A DNA stretch of 64,000 bases, taken from the NCBI GenBank assembly GCA_964036315.1, contig OZ038479.1:60453393-60517392 (forward strand), read 5' to 3'. Source of the stretch: Acanthosepion esculentum (lineage: Eukaryota > Mollusca > Cephalopoda > Sepiida > Sepiidae). This document shows positions 1-10,625 of this stretch, piece by piece; positions within the stretch are counted from its first letter, which is position 1, and each line of letters starts with the position of its first letter. The notes under the pieces are model-generated. The model saw nothing but the letters and a program-made list of their open reading frames with translations, ran no database searches and was not told the origin of the DNA. The position numbers were made by a program, and so were the translations under genes.

Positions 1-49
1 CAGTTTCTTTATTCCACTCTTGCAGGACCTCTTCTTATTCCCATTATGA
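1..49 (+). repeat. Partial monomer at the left edge
   Basis: The window opens with CAGTTTCTTTATTCC, monomer positions 115 to 163 of the TCCAGT type. The array therefore continues to the left of the window. Confidence 0.97.
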
Positions 50-212
50 TTGTTTCTCTTTTCAGACTTTATACATCCCAGGAAAGAGCATGTTTTCTTT
101 ACTGAATTTTCTTTAATTATTTCTATATTATGTGTTTCTATCTTATCCCAAGGAAAAGACCTTCAATTTCTTTATTCCACTCTTGCAGGACCTCTTCTTA
201 TTCCCATTATGA
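50..212 (+). repeat. Reference monomer (first complete copy)
   Basis: Landmarks by monomer position: pyrimidine tract ending in CAG at 4-16; TTTATACATCCCAGG at 19-33; GAGCATG at 37-43; ACTGAATTTTC at 52-62; TTTCTAT at 71-77 and again at 86-92; ATCCCAAGG at 96-104; TTTATTCC at 122-129; CTTGCAGG at 133-140; CCCATTATGA at 154-163. This copy has A66, C115-A116-A117 and G140. On the minus strand it reads TATAAAG (from 18-24) and AATAAA (from 122-127). These landmarks define the variant positions used in the other entries. Confidence 0.97.
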
Positions 213-1741
213 TTGTTTCTCTTTTCAGACTTTATACATCCCAGGAAAGAGCATGTTTTCTTTACTGAATTTTCTTTGATTATTTCTATATTATGTGTTT
301 CTATCTTATCCCAAGGAAAAGACCTCCAGTTTCTTTATTCCACTCTTGCAGGACCTCTTCTTATTCCCATTATGATTGTTTCTCTTTTCAGGCTTTATAC
401 ATCCCAGGAAAGAGCATGTTTTCTTTACTGAATTTTCTTTAATTATTTCTATATTATGTGTTTCTATCTTATCCCAAGGAAAAGACCTTCAATTTCTTTA
501 TTCCACTCTTGCAGCACCTCTTCTTATTCCCATTATGATTGTTTCTCTTTTCAGACTTTATACATCCCAGGAAAGAGCATGTTTTCTTTACTGAATTTTC
601 TTTAATTATTTCTATATTATGTGTTTCTATCTTATCCCAAGGAAAAGACCTTCAATTTCTTTATTCCACTCTTGCAGGACCTCTTCTTATTCCCATTATG
701 ATTGTTTCTCTTTTCAGACTTTATACATCCCAGGAAAGAGCATGTTTTCTTTACTGAATTTTCTTTGATTATTTCTATATTATGTGTTTCTATCTTATCC
801 CAAGGAAAAGACCTCCAGTTTCTTTATTCCACTCTTGCAGGACCTCTTCTTATTCCCATTATGATTGTTTCTCTTTTCAGACTTTATACATCCCAGGAAA
901 GAGCATGTTTTCTTTACTGAATTTTCTTTAATTATTTCTATATTATGTGTTTCTATCTTATCCCAAGGAAAAGACCTTCAATTTCTTTATTCCACTCTTG
1001 CAGCACCTCTTCTTATTCCCATTATGATTGTTTCTCTTTTCAGGCTTTATACATCCCAGGAAAGAGCATGTTTTCTTTACTGAATTTTCTTTAATTATTT
1101 CTATATTATGTGTTTCTATCTTATCCCAAGGAAAAGACCTTCAATTTCTTTATTCCACTCTTGCAGCACCTCTTCTTATTCCCATTATGATTGTTTCTCT
1201 TTTCAGACTTTATACATCCCAGGAAAGAGCATGTTTTCTTTACTGAATTTTCTTTAATTATTTCTATATTATGTGTTTCTATCTTATCCCAAGGAAAAGA
1301 CCTTCAATTTCTTTATTCCACTCTTGCAGGACCTCTTCTTATTCCCATTATGATTGTTTCTCTTTTCAGACTTTATACATCCCAGGAAAGAGCATGTTTT
1401 CTTTACTGAATTTTCTTTGATTATTTCTATATTATGTGTTTCTATCTTATCCCAAGGAAAAGACCTCCAGTTTCTTTATTCCACTCTTGCAGGACCTCTT
1501 CTTATTCCCATTATGATTGTTTCTCTTTTCAGACTTTATACATCCCAGGAAAGAGCATGTTTTCTTTACTGAATTTTCTTTAATTATTTCTATATTATGT
1601 GTTTCTATCTTATCCCAAGGAAAAGACCTTCAATTTCTTTATTCCACTCTTGCAGCACCTCTTCTTATTCCCATTATGATTGTTTCTCTTTTCAGGCTTT
1701 ATACATCCCAGGAAAGAGCATGTTTTCTTTACTGAATTTTC
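50..1741 (+). repeat. Four-monomer (652 bp) higher-order repeat block
   Basis: Monomers follow an ordered pattern defined by position 17 (A or G, giving AGACTT or AGGCTT), position 66 (A or G), positions 114/117 (TTCAAT or TCCAGT) and position 140 (GCAGG or GCAGC). The series starting at 539, 702, 865 and 1028 is repeated at 1191, 1354, 1517 and 1680. The match runs from 539-1089 to 1191-1741 with no difference that I noticed. The monomers at 50, 213 and 376 look like a three-monomer version with one member missing. A66 (CTTTAATT) is largely confined to this block; the other copy seen is in the monomer at 9338. Confidence 0.85.
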
Positions 1742-1842
1742 TTTGATTATTTCTATATTATGTGTTTCTATCTTATCCCAAGGAAAAGACCTCCAGTTTC
1801 TTTATTCCACTCTTGCAGGACCTCTTCTTATTCCCATTATGA

Positions 1843-2331
1843 TTGTTTCTCTTTTCAGACTTTATACATCCCAGGAAAGAACATGTTTTCTTTACTGAAT
1901 TTTCTTTGATTATTTCTATATTATGTGTTTCTATCTTATCCCAAGGAAAAGACCTCCAGTTTCTTTATTCCACTCTTGCAGGACCTCTTCTTATTCCCAT
2001 TATGATTGTTTCTCTTTTCAGACTTTATACATCCCAGGAAAGAACATGTTTTCTTTACTGAATTTTCTTTGATTATTTCTATATTATGTGTTTCTATCTT
2101 ATCCCAAGGAAAAGACCTCCAGTTTCTTTATTCCACTCTTGCAGGACCTCTTCTTATTCCCATTATGATTGTTTCTCTTTTCAGACTTTATACATCCCAG
2201 GAAAGAACATGTTTTCTTTACTGAATTTTCTTTGATTATTTCTATATTATGTGTTTCTATCTTATCCCAAGGAAAAGACCTCCAGTTTCTTTATTCCACT
2301 CTTGCAGGACCTCTTCTTATTCCCATTATGA
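1843..2331 (+). repeat. Three homogenised 163 bp monomers with GAACATG
   Basis: The monomers at 1843, 2006 and 2169 appear identical. They share GAACATG in place of GAGCATG at positions 37-43, with G66 and the TCCAGT form at 114-119. GAACATG is not seen elsewhere in the window. A private variant repeated three times in a row points to very recent single-monomer amplification. Confidence 0.85.
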
Positions 2332-3632
2332 TTGTTTCTCTTTTCAGACTTTATACATCCCAGGAAAGAGCATGTTTTCTTTACTGAATTTTCTTTGATT
2401 ATTTCTATATTATGTGTTTCTATCTTATCCCAAGGAAAAGACCTTCAATTTCTTTATTCCACTCTTGCAGGACCTCTTCTTATTCCCATTATGATTGTTT
2501 ACTTTTCAGACTTTATACATCCCAGGAAAGAGCATGTTTTGTTTACTGAATTTTTTTTGATTATTTCTATATTATGTGTTTCTATCTTATCCCAAGGAAA
2601 AGACCTTCAATTTCTTTATTCCACTCTTGCAGGACCTCTTCTTATTCCCATTATGATTGTTTACTTTTCAGACTTTATACATCCCAGGAAAGAGCATGTT
2701 TTCTTTACTGAATGTTCTTTGATTATTTCTATATTATGTGTTTCTATCTTATCCCAAGGAAAAGACCTCCAGTTTCTTTATTCCACTCTTGCAGGACCTC
2801 TTCTTATTCCCATTATGATTGTTTCTCTTTTCAGACTTTATACATCCCAGGAAAGAGCATGTTTTCTTTACTGAATTTTCTTTGATTATTTCTATATTAT
2901 GTGTTTCTATCTTATCCCAAGGAAAAGACCTTCAATTTCTTTATTCCACTCTTGCAGGACCTCTTCTTATTCCCATTATGATTGTTTCTCTTTTCAGACT
3001 TTATACATCCCAGGAAAGAGCATGTTTTCTTTACTGAATTTTCTTTGATTATTTCTATATTATGTGTTTCTATCTTATCCCAAGGAAAAGACCTCCAGTT
3101 TCTTTATTCCACTCTTGCAGGACCTCTTCTTATTCCCATTATGATTGTTTCTCTTTTCAGACTTTATACATCCCAGGAAAGAGCATGTTTTCTTTACTGA
3201 ATTTTCTTTGATTATTTCTATATTATGTGTTTCTATCTTATCCCAAGGAAAAGACCTTCAATTTCTTTATTCCACTCTTGCAGGACCTCTTCTTATTCTC
3301 ATTATGTTTTTTCTCTTTTCAGACTTTATACAACACAGGAAAGAGCATGTTTTCTTTACTGAATTTTCTTTGATTATTTCTATATTATGTGTTTCTATTT
3401 TATCCCAAGGAAAAGACCTTCAATTTCTTTATTCCACACTTGCAGGACCTCTTCTTATTCCCATTATGATTGTTTCTCTTTTCAGACTTTATACATCCCA
3501 GGAAAGAGCATGTTTTCTTTACTGAATTTTCTTTGATTATTTCTATATTATGTGTTTCTATCTTATCCCAAGGAAAAGACCTTCAATTTCTTTATTCCAC
3601 ACTTGCAGGACCTCTTCTTATTCCCATTATGA
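2332..3632 (+). repeat. Irregular block with 162 bp monomers
   Basis: Monomers at 2495 and 2657 carry GTTTACTTTTCAG in place of GTTTCTCTTTTCAG, a net loss of one base. The monomer at about 3308 has ATGTTTTTTCTC, also one base short, plus ACAACACAGG in place of ACATCCCAGG. The 2495 copy also has GTTTACTG and a T-run GAATTTTTTTTG. Because 162 is divisible by 3, reading frames run through neighbouring monomers here (for example 2332-2874). That is an arithmetic effect, not a sign of coding. The GTTTACTTTTC and GAATTTTTTTTG variants reappear near 18.1-18.4 kb. Confidence 0.85.
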
Positions 3633-4121
3633 TTGTTTCTCTTTTCAGACTTTATACATCCCAGGAAAGAGCATGTTTTCTTTACTGAATTTTCTTTGAT
3701 TATTTCTATATTATGTGTTTCTATCTTATCCCAAGGAAAAGACCTCCAATTTCTTTATTCACCTCTTGCAGGACCTCTTCTTATTCCCATTACGATTGTT
3801 TCTCTTTTCAGACTTTATACATCCCAGGGAAGAGCATGTTTTCTTTACTGAATTTTCTTTGATTATTTCTATATTATGTGTTTCTATCTTATCCCAAGGA
3901 AAAGACCTTCAATTTCTTTATTCCACTCTTGCAGGACCTCTTCTTATTCCCATTATGATTGTTTCTCTTTTCACACTTTATACATCCTAGGAAAGAGCAT
4001 GTTTTCTTTACTGAATGTTCTTTGATTATTTCTATATTATGTGTTTCTATCTTATCCCAAGGCAAAGACCTTCAATTTCTTTATTCCACTCTTGCAGCAC
4101 CTCTTCTTATTCTCATTATGA

Positions 4122-5588
4122 TTGTTTCTCTTTTCAGGCTTTATACATCCCAGGAAAGAGCATGTTTTCTTTACTGAATTTTCTTTGATTATTTCTATAT
4201 TATGTGTTTCTATCTTATCCCAAGGAAAAGACCTTCAATTTCTTTATTCCACACTTGCAGGACCTCTTCTTATTCCCATTATGATTGTTTCTCTTTTCAG
4301 ACTTTATACATCCCAGGAAAGAGCATGTTTTCTTTACTGAATTTTCTTTGATTATTTCTATATTATGTGTTTCTATCTTATCCCAAGGAAAAGACCTCCA
4401 ATTTCTTTATTCACCTCTTGCAGGACCTCTTCTTATTCCCATTACGATTGTTTCTCTTTTCAGACTTTATACATCCCAGGGAAGAGCATGTTTTCTTTAC
4501 TGAATTTTCTTTGATTATTTCTATATTATGTGTTTCTATCTTATCCCAAGGAAAAGACCTTCAATTTCTTTATTCCACACTTGCAGGACCTCTTCTTATT
4601 CCCATTATGATTGTTTCTCTTTTCAGACTTTATACATCCCAGGAAAGAGCATGTTTTCTTTACTGAATTTTCTTTGATTATTTCTATATTATGTGTTTCT
4701 ATCTTATCCCAAGGAAAAGACCTTCAATTTCTTTATTCCACACTTGCAGGACCTCTTCTTATTCCCATTATGATTGTTTCTCTTTTCAGACTTTATACAT
4801 CCCAGGAAAGAGCATGTTTTCTTTACTGAATTTTCTTTGATTATTTCTATATTATGTGTTTCTATCTTATCCCAAGGAAAAGACCTCCAATTTCTTTATT
4901 CACCTCTTGCAGGACCTCTTCTTATTCCCATTACGATTGTTTCTCTTTTCAGACTTTATACATCCCAGGGAAGAGCATGTTTTCTTTACTGAATTTTCTT
5001 TGATTATTTCTATATTATGTGTTTCTATCTTATCCCAAGGAAAAGACCTTCAATTTCTTTATTCCACACTTGCAGGACCTCTTCTTATTCCCATTATGAT
5101 TGTTTCTCTTTTCAGACTTTATACATCCCAGGAAAGAGCATGTTTTCTTTACTGAATTTTCTTTGATTATTTCTATATTATGTGTTTCTATCTTATCCCA
5201 AGGAAAAGACCTTCAATTTCTTTATTCCACACTTGCAGGACCTCTTCTTATTCCCATTATGATTGTTTCTCTTTTCAGACTTTATACATCCCAGGAAAGA
5301 GCATGTTTTCTTTACTGAATTTTCTTTGATTATTTCTATATTATGTGTTTCTATCTTATCCCAAGGAAAAGACCTCCAATTTCTTTATTCACCTCTTGCA
5401 GGACCTCTTCTTATTCCCATTACGATTGTTTCTCTTTTCAGACTTTATACATCCCAGGGAAGAGCATGTTTTCTTTACTGAATTTTCTTTGATTATTTCT
5501 ATATTATGTGTTTCTATCTTATCCCAAGGAAAAGACCTTCAATTTCTTTATTCCACACTTGCAGGACCTCTTCTTATTCCCATTATGA
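4122..5588 (+). repeat. Three-monomer (489 bp) higher-order repeat, three copies
   Basis: Units are 4122-4610, 4611-5099 and 5100-5588. Each holds a TTCAAT/CACACTTGC monomer, a TCCAAT/TTCACCTC/TTACGATTG monomer and a CCAGGGAAG monomer. The CpGs at 4445, 4934 and 5423 are exactly 489 bp apart. Units 2 and 3 look identical; unit 1 differs by AGGCTTT (G17) at its start. This is the cleanest short higher-order repeat in the window. Confidence 0.88.
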
Positions 5589-7381
5589 TTGTTTCTCTTT
5601 TCAGACTTTATACATCCCAGGAAAGAGCATGTTTTCTTTACTGAATTTTCTTTGATTATTTCTATATTATGTGTTTCTATCTTATCCCAAGGAAAAGACC
5701 TCCAATTTCTTTATTCACCTCTTGCAGGACCTCTTCTTATTCCCATTATGATTGTTTCTCTTTTCAGACTTTATACATCCCAGGGAAGAGCATGTTTTCT
5801 TTACTGAATTTTCTTTGATTATTTCTATATTATGTGTTTCTATCTTATCCCAAGGAAAAGACCTTCAATTTCTTTATTCCACTCTTGCAGGACCTCTTCT
5901 TATTCCCATTATGATTGTTTCTCTTTTCAGACTTTATACATCCCAGGAAAGAGCATGTTTTCTTTACTGAATTTTCTTTGATTATTTCTATATTATGTGT
6001 TTCTATCTTATCCCAAGGAAAAGACCTCCAATTTCTTTATTCACCTCTTGCAGGACCTCTTCTTATTCCCATTATGATTGTTTCTCTTTTCAGACTTTAT
6101 ACATCCCAGGGAAGAGCATGTTTTCTTTACTGAATGTTCTTTGATTATTTCTATATTATGTGTTTCTATCTTATCCCAAGGAAAAGACCTCCAATTTCTT
6201 TATTCACCTCTTGCAGGACCTCTTCTTATTCTCATTATGATTGTTTCTCTTTTCAGACTTTATACATCCCAGGGAAGAGCATGTTTTCTTTACTGAATTT
6301 TCTTTGATTATTTCTATATTATGTGTTTCTATCTTATCCCAAGGAAAAGACCTTCAATTTCTTTATTCCACACTTGCAGGACCTCTTCTTATTCCCATTA
6401 TGATTGTTTCTCTTTTCAGACTTTATACATCCCAGGAAAGAGCATGTTTTCTTTACTGAATTTTCTTTGATTATTTCTATATTATGTGTTTCTATCTTAT
6501 CCCAAGGAAAAGACCTCCAATTTCTTTATTCACCTCTTGCAGGACCTCTTCTTATTCACATTACGATTGTTTCTCTTTTCAGACTTTATACATCCCAGGG
6601 AAGAGCATGTTTTCTTTACTGAATTTTCTTTGATTATTTCTATATTATGTGTTTCTATCTTATCCCAAGGAAAAGACCTTCAATTTCTTTATTCCACACT
6701 TGCAGGACCTCTTCTTATTCCCATTATGATTGTTTCTCTTTTCAGACTTTATACATCCCAGGAAAGAGCATGTTTTCTTTACTGAATTTTCTTTGATTAT
6801 TTCTATATTATGTGTTTCTATCTTATCCCAAGGAAAAGACCTCCAATTTCTTTATTCACCTCTTGCAGGACCTCTTCTTATTCCCATTATGATTGTTTCT
6901 CTTTTCAGACTTTATACATCCCAGGGAAGAGCATGTTTTCTTTACTGAATTTTCTTTGATTATTTCTATATTATGTGTTTCTATCTTATCCCAAGGAAAA
7001 GACCTTCAATTTCTTTATTCCACTCTTGCAGGACCTCTTCTTATTCCCATTATGATTGTTTCTCTTTTCAGACTTTATACATCCCAGGAAAGAGCATGTT
7101 TTCTTTACTGAATTTTCTTTGATTATTTCTATATTATGTGTTTCTATCTTATCCCAAGGAAAAGACCTCCAATTTCTTTATTCACCTCTTGCAGGACCTC
7201 TTCTTATTCCCATTACGATTGTTTCTCTTTTCAGACTTTATACATCCCAGGGAAGAGCATGTTTTCTTTACTGAATTTTCTTTGATTATTTCTATATTAT
7301 GTGTTTCTATCTTATCCCAAGGAAAAGACCTCCAATTTCTTTATTCACCTCTTGCAGGACCTCTTCTTATTCCCATTATGA
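5589..7381 (+). repeat. Two-monomer (326 bp) alternation
   Basis: Monomers with TTCACCTCTTG alternate with monomers with CCAGGGAAG and TTCCACTCTTG or TTCCACACTTG: 5589/5752, 5915/6078, 6404/6567, 6730/6893 and 7056/7219. The monomer at 6078 combines both markers with GAATGTTC and TTCTCATT, and breaks the alternation by one monomer. The pattern looks like the 489 bp repeat with one member lost, followed by re-amplification of the pair. Confidence 0.7.
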
Positions 7382-9174
7382 TTGTTTCTCTTTTCAGACT
7401 TTATACATCCCAGGAAAGAGCATGTTTTCTTTACTGAATTTTCTTTGATTATTTCTATATTATGTGTTTCTATCTTATCCCAAGGAAAAGACCTCCAATT
7501 TCTTTATTCACCTCTTGCAGGACCTCTTCTTATTCCCATTATGATTGTTTCTCTTTTCAGACTTTATACATCCCAGGAAAGAGCATGTTTTCTTTACTGA
7601 ATTTTCTTTGATTATTTCTATATTATGTGTTTCTATCTTATCCCAAGGAAAAGACCTCCAATTTCTTTATTCACCTCTTGCAGGACCTCTTCTTATTCCC
7701 ATTATGATTGTTTCTCTTTTCAGACTTTATACATCCCAGGAAAGAGCATGTTTTCTTTACTGAATTTTCTTTGATTATTTCTATATTATGTGTTTCTATC
7801 TTAACACAAGGAAAAGACCTCCAATTTCTTTATTCCACTCTTGCAGGACCTCTTCTTATTCCCATTATGATTGTTTCTCTTTTCAGACTTTATACATCCC
7901 AGGAAAGAGCATGTTTTCTTTACTGAATTTTCTTTGATTATTTCTATATTATGTGTTTCTATCTTATCCCAAGGAAAAGACCTTCAATTTCTTTATTCCA
8001 CTCTTGCAGGACCTCTTCTTATTCCCATTATGATTGTTTCTCTTTTCAGACTTTATACATCCCAGGAAAGAGCATGTTTTCTTTACTGAATTTTCTTTGA
8101 TTATTTCTATATTATGTGTTTCTATCTTATCCCAAGGAAAAGACCTCCAATTTCTTTATTCCACTCTTGCAGGACCTCTTCTTATTCCCATTATGATTGT
8201 TTCTCTTTTCAGGCTTTATACATCCCAGGGAAGAGCATGTTTTCTTTACTGAATTTTCTTTGATTATTTCTATATTATGTGTTTCTATCTTATCCCAAGG
8301 AAAAGACCTTCAATTTCTTTATTCCACTCTTGCAGGACCTCTTCTTATTCCCATTATGATTGTTTCTCTTTTCAGACTTTATACATCCCAGGAAAGAGCA
8401 TGTTTTCTTTACTGAATTTTCTTTGATTATTTCTATATTATGTGTTTCTATCTTATCCCAAGGAAAAGACCTTCAATTTCTTTATTCCACTCTTGCAGGA
8501 CCTCTTCTTATTCCCATTATGATTGTTTCTCTTTTCAGACTTTATACATCCCAGGAAAGAGCATGTTTTCTTTACTGAATTTTCTTTGATTATTTCTATA
8601 TTATGTGTTTCTATCTTATCCCAAGGAAAAGACCTCCAATTTCTTTATTCACCTCTTGCAGGACCTCTTCTTATTCCCATTATGATTGTTTCTCTTTTCA
8701 GACTTTATACATCCCAGGGAAGAGCATGTTTTCTTTACTGAATGTTCTTTGATTATTTCTATATTATGTGTTTCTATCTTATCCCAAGGAAAAGACCTTC
8801 AATTTCTTTATTCCACTCTTGCAGGACCTCTTCTTATTCTCATTATGATTGTTTCTCTTTTCAGGCTTTATAAATCCCAGGAAAGAGCATGTTTTCTTTA
8901 CTGAATTTTCTTTGATTATTTCTATATTATGTGTTTCTATCTTATCCCAAGGAAAAGACCTCCAATTTCTTTATTCACCTCTTGCAGGACCTCTTCTTAT
9001 TCCCATTACGATTGTTTCTCTTTTCAGACTTTATACATCCCAGGGAAGAGCATGTTTTCTTTACTGAATTTTCTTTGATTATTTCTATATTATGTGTTTC
9101 TATCTTATCCCAAGGAAAAGACCTTCAATTTCTTTATTCCACTCTTGCAGGACCTCTTCTTATTCCCATTATGA

Positions 9175-10625
9175 TTGTTTCTCTTTTCAGACTTTATACA
9201 TCCCAGGAAAGAGCATGTTTTCTTTACTGAATTTTCTTTGATTATTTCTATATTATGTGTTTCTATCTTATCCCAAGGAAAAGACCTTCAATTTCTTTAT
9301 TCCACTCTTGCAGGACCTCTTCTTATTCCCATTATGATTGTTTCTCTTTTCAGACTTTATACATCCCAGGAAAGAGCATGTTTTCTTTACTGAATTTTCT
9401 TTAATTATTTCTATATTATGTGTTTCTATCTTATCCCAAGGAAAAGACCTTCAATTTCTTTATTCCACTCTTGCAGGACCTCTTCTTATTCCCATTATGA
9501 TTGTTTCTCTTTTCAGACTTTATAAATCCCAGGAAAGAGCATGTTTTCTTTACTGAATTTTCTTTGATTATTTCTATATTATGTGTTTCTATCTTATCCC
9601 AAGGAAAAGACCTTCAATTTCTTTATTCCACTCTTGCAGGAACTCTTCTTATTCTCATTATGATTGTTTCTCTTTTCAGACTTTATACATCCCAGGAAAG
9701 AGCATGTTTTCTTTACTGGATTTTCTTTGATTATTTCTATATTATAGGTTTCGATCTTATCCCAAGGAAAAGACCTTCAATTTCTTTATTCCACTCTTGC
9801 AGGACCTCTTCTTATTCTCATTATGTTTTTTCTCTTTTCAGACTTTATACATCCCAGGAAAGAGCATGTTATCTTTACTGAATTTTCTTTGATTATTTCT
9901 ATATTATGTGTTTCTATCTTATCCCAAGGAAAAGACCTCCAATTTCTTTATTCCACTCTTGCAAGACCTCTTCTTATTCTCATTATGATTTTTTCTCTTT
10001 TCGGACTATATACCTCCCAGGAAAGAGCATGTTTTCTTTACTGAATTTTCCTTGATTATTTCTATATTATGTGTTTCTATCTTATCCCAAGGAAATGACC
10101 TTCAATTTCTTTATTCCACTCTTGCAGGACCTCTTCTTATTACCATTATGATTGTTTCTCTTTTCAGACTTTATACATCCCAGGAAAGAGCATGTTTTCT
10201 TTACTGAATTTTCATTGATTATTTCCATATTATGTGTTTCTATCTTATCCCAAGGAAATGACCTTCAATTTCTTTATTCCACTCTTGCAGGACCTCTTCT
10301 TATTACCATTATGATTGTTTCTCTTTTCAGACTTTATACATCCCAGGAAAGAGCATGTTTTCTTTACTGAATTTTCTTTGATTATTTCTATATTATGTGT
10401 TTCTATCTTATCCCAAGGAAAAGACCTTCAATTTCTTTATTCCACTCTTGCAGGACCTCTTCTTATTCCCATTATGACTGTTTCTCTTTTCAGACTTTAT
10501 ACATCCCAGGAAAGAGCATGTTTTCTTTACTGAATTTTCTTTGATTATTTCTATCTTATCCCAAGGAAAACACCTTCAATTTCTTTATTCCACTCTTGCA
10601 GGACCTCTTCATATTCTCATTATGA
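9175..10625 (+). repeat. Divergent transition block between the two array domains
   Basis: Monomers here carry more private changes than their neighbours: TATAAATCCC (9501 copy), ACTGGATTTTC and ATTATAGGTTTCGATC (9664 copy), ATGTTTTTTCTC and CATGTTATC (about 9826), TTTTCGGACTATATACC (about 9989), GGAAATGACC and ATTACCATTATG (10152 copy), TTTTCATTG, and GGAAAACACC near 10565. The monomer at 10478 is the first 148 bp short copy. The GGAAATGACC/ATTACCATT pair recurs at 18.66-18.87 kb. A divergent belt between homogenised blocks is expected where exchange is less frequent. Confidence 0.8.

Larger units (their letters stand above)
3633..9174 (+). repeat. Subfamily block marked by TTCACCTCTTG and CCAGGGAAG
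   Basis: Many monomers carry the two-base swap TTCACCTCTTG for TTCCACTCTTG (positions 127-136), often followed by TTACGATTG (C161). The next monomer then has CCAGGGAAG (G34). I saw TTCACCTCTTG only in this block (about 3.75 to 9.0 kb), so it marks a local subfamily. All copies are of the CATG type at 40-43. Monomers with GAATGTTC (G59) are rare here (near 4016, 6135 and 8743). C161 supplies seven of the window's few CpGs, at 3793, 4445, 4934, 5423, 6564, 7216 and 9009. Confidence 0.85.

Noticed and set aside
50..212. Alpha satellite or a CENP-B box
   Set aside because: The monomer length (163, not 171) and landmarks do not match alpha satellite as I know it. The CENP-B box needs CpG, and the consensus has none.
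50..212. Hairpin formed by AAAGA and TCTTT around GCATG
   Set aside because: Only a five-base stem, not kept in the CTTTTTTT-type monomers; too weak to call a structure.
2332..2874. Longer open frames (also 3145-3525, 17984-18661, 32819-33199 and 44503-44883) that could look like repeat proteins
   Set aside because: Each spans monomers shortened by one base to 162 bp, or shifted in length, so the frame stays open by arithmetic. The translation is the same monomer read again.
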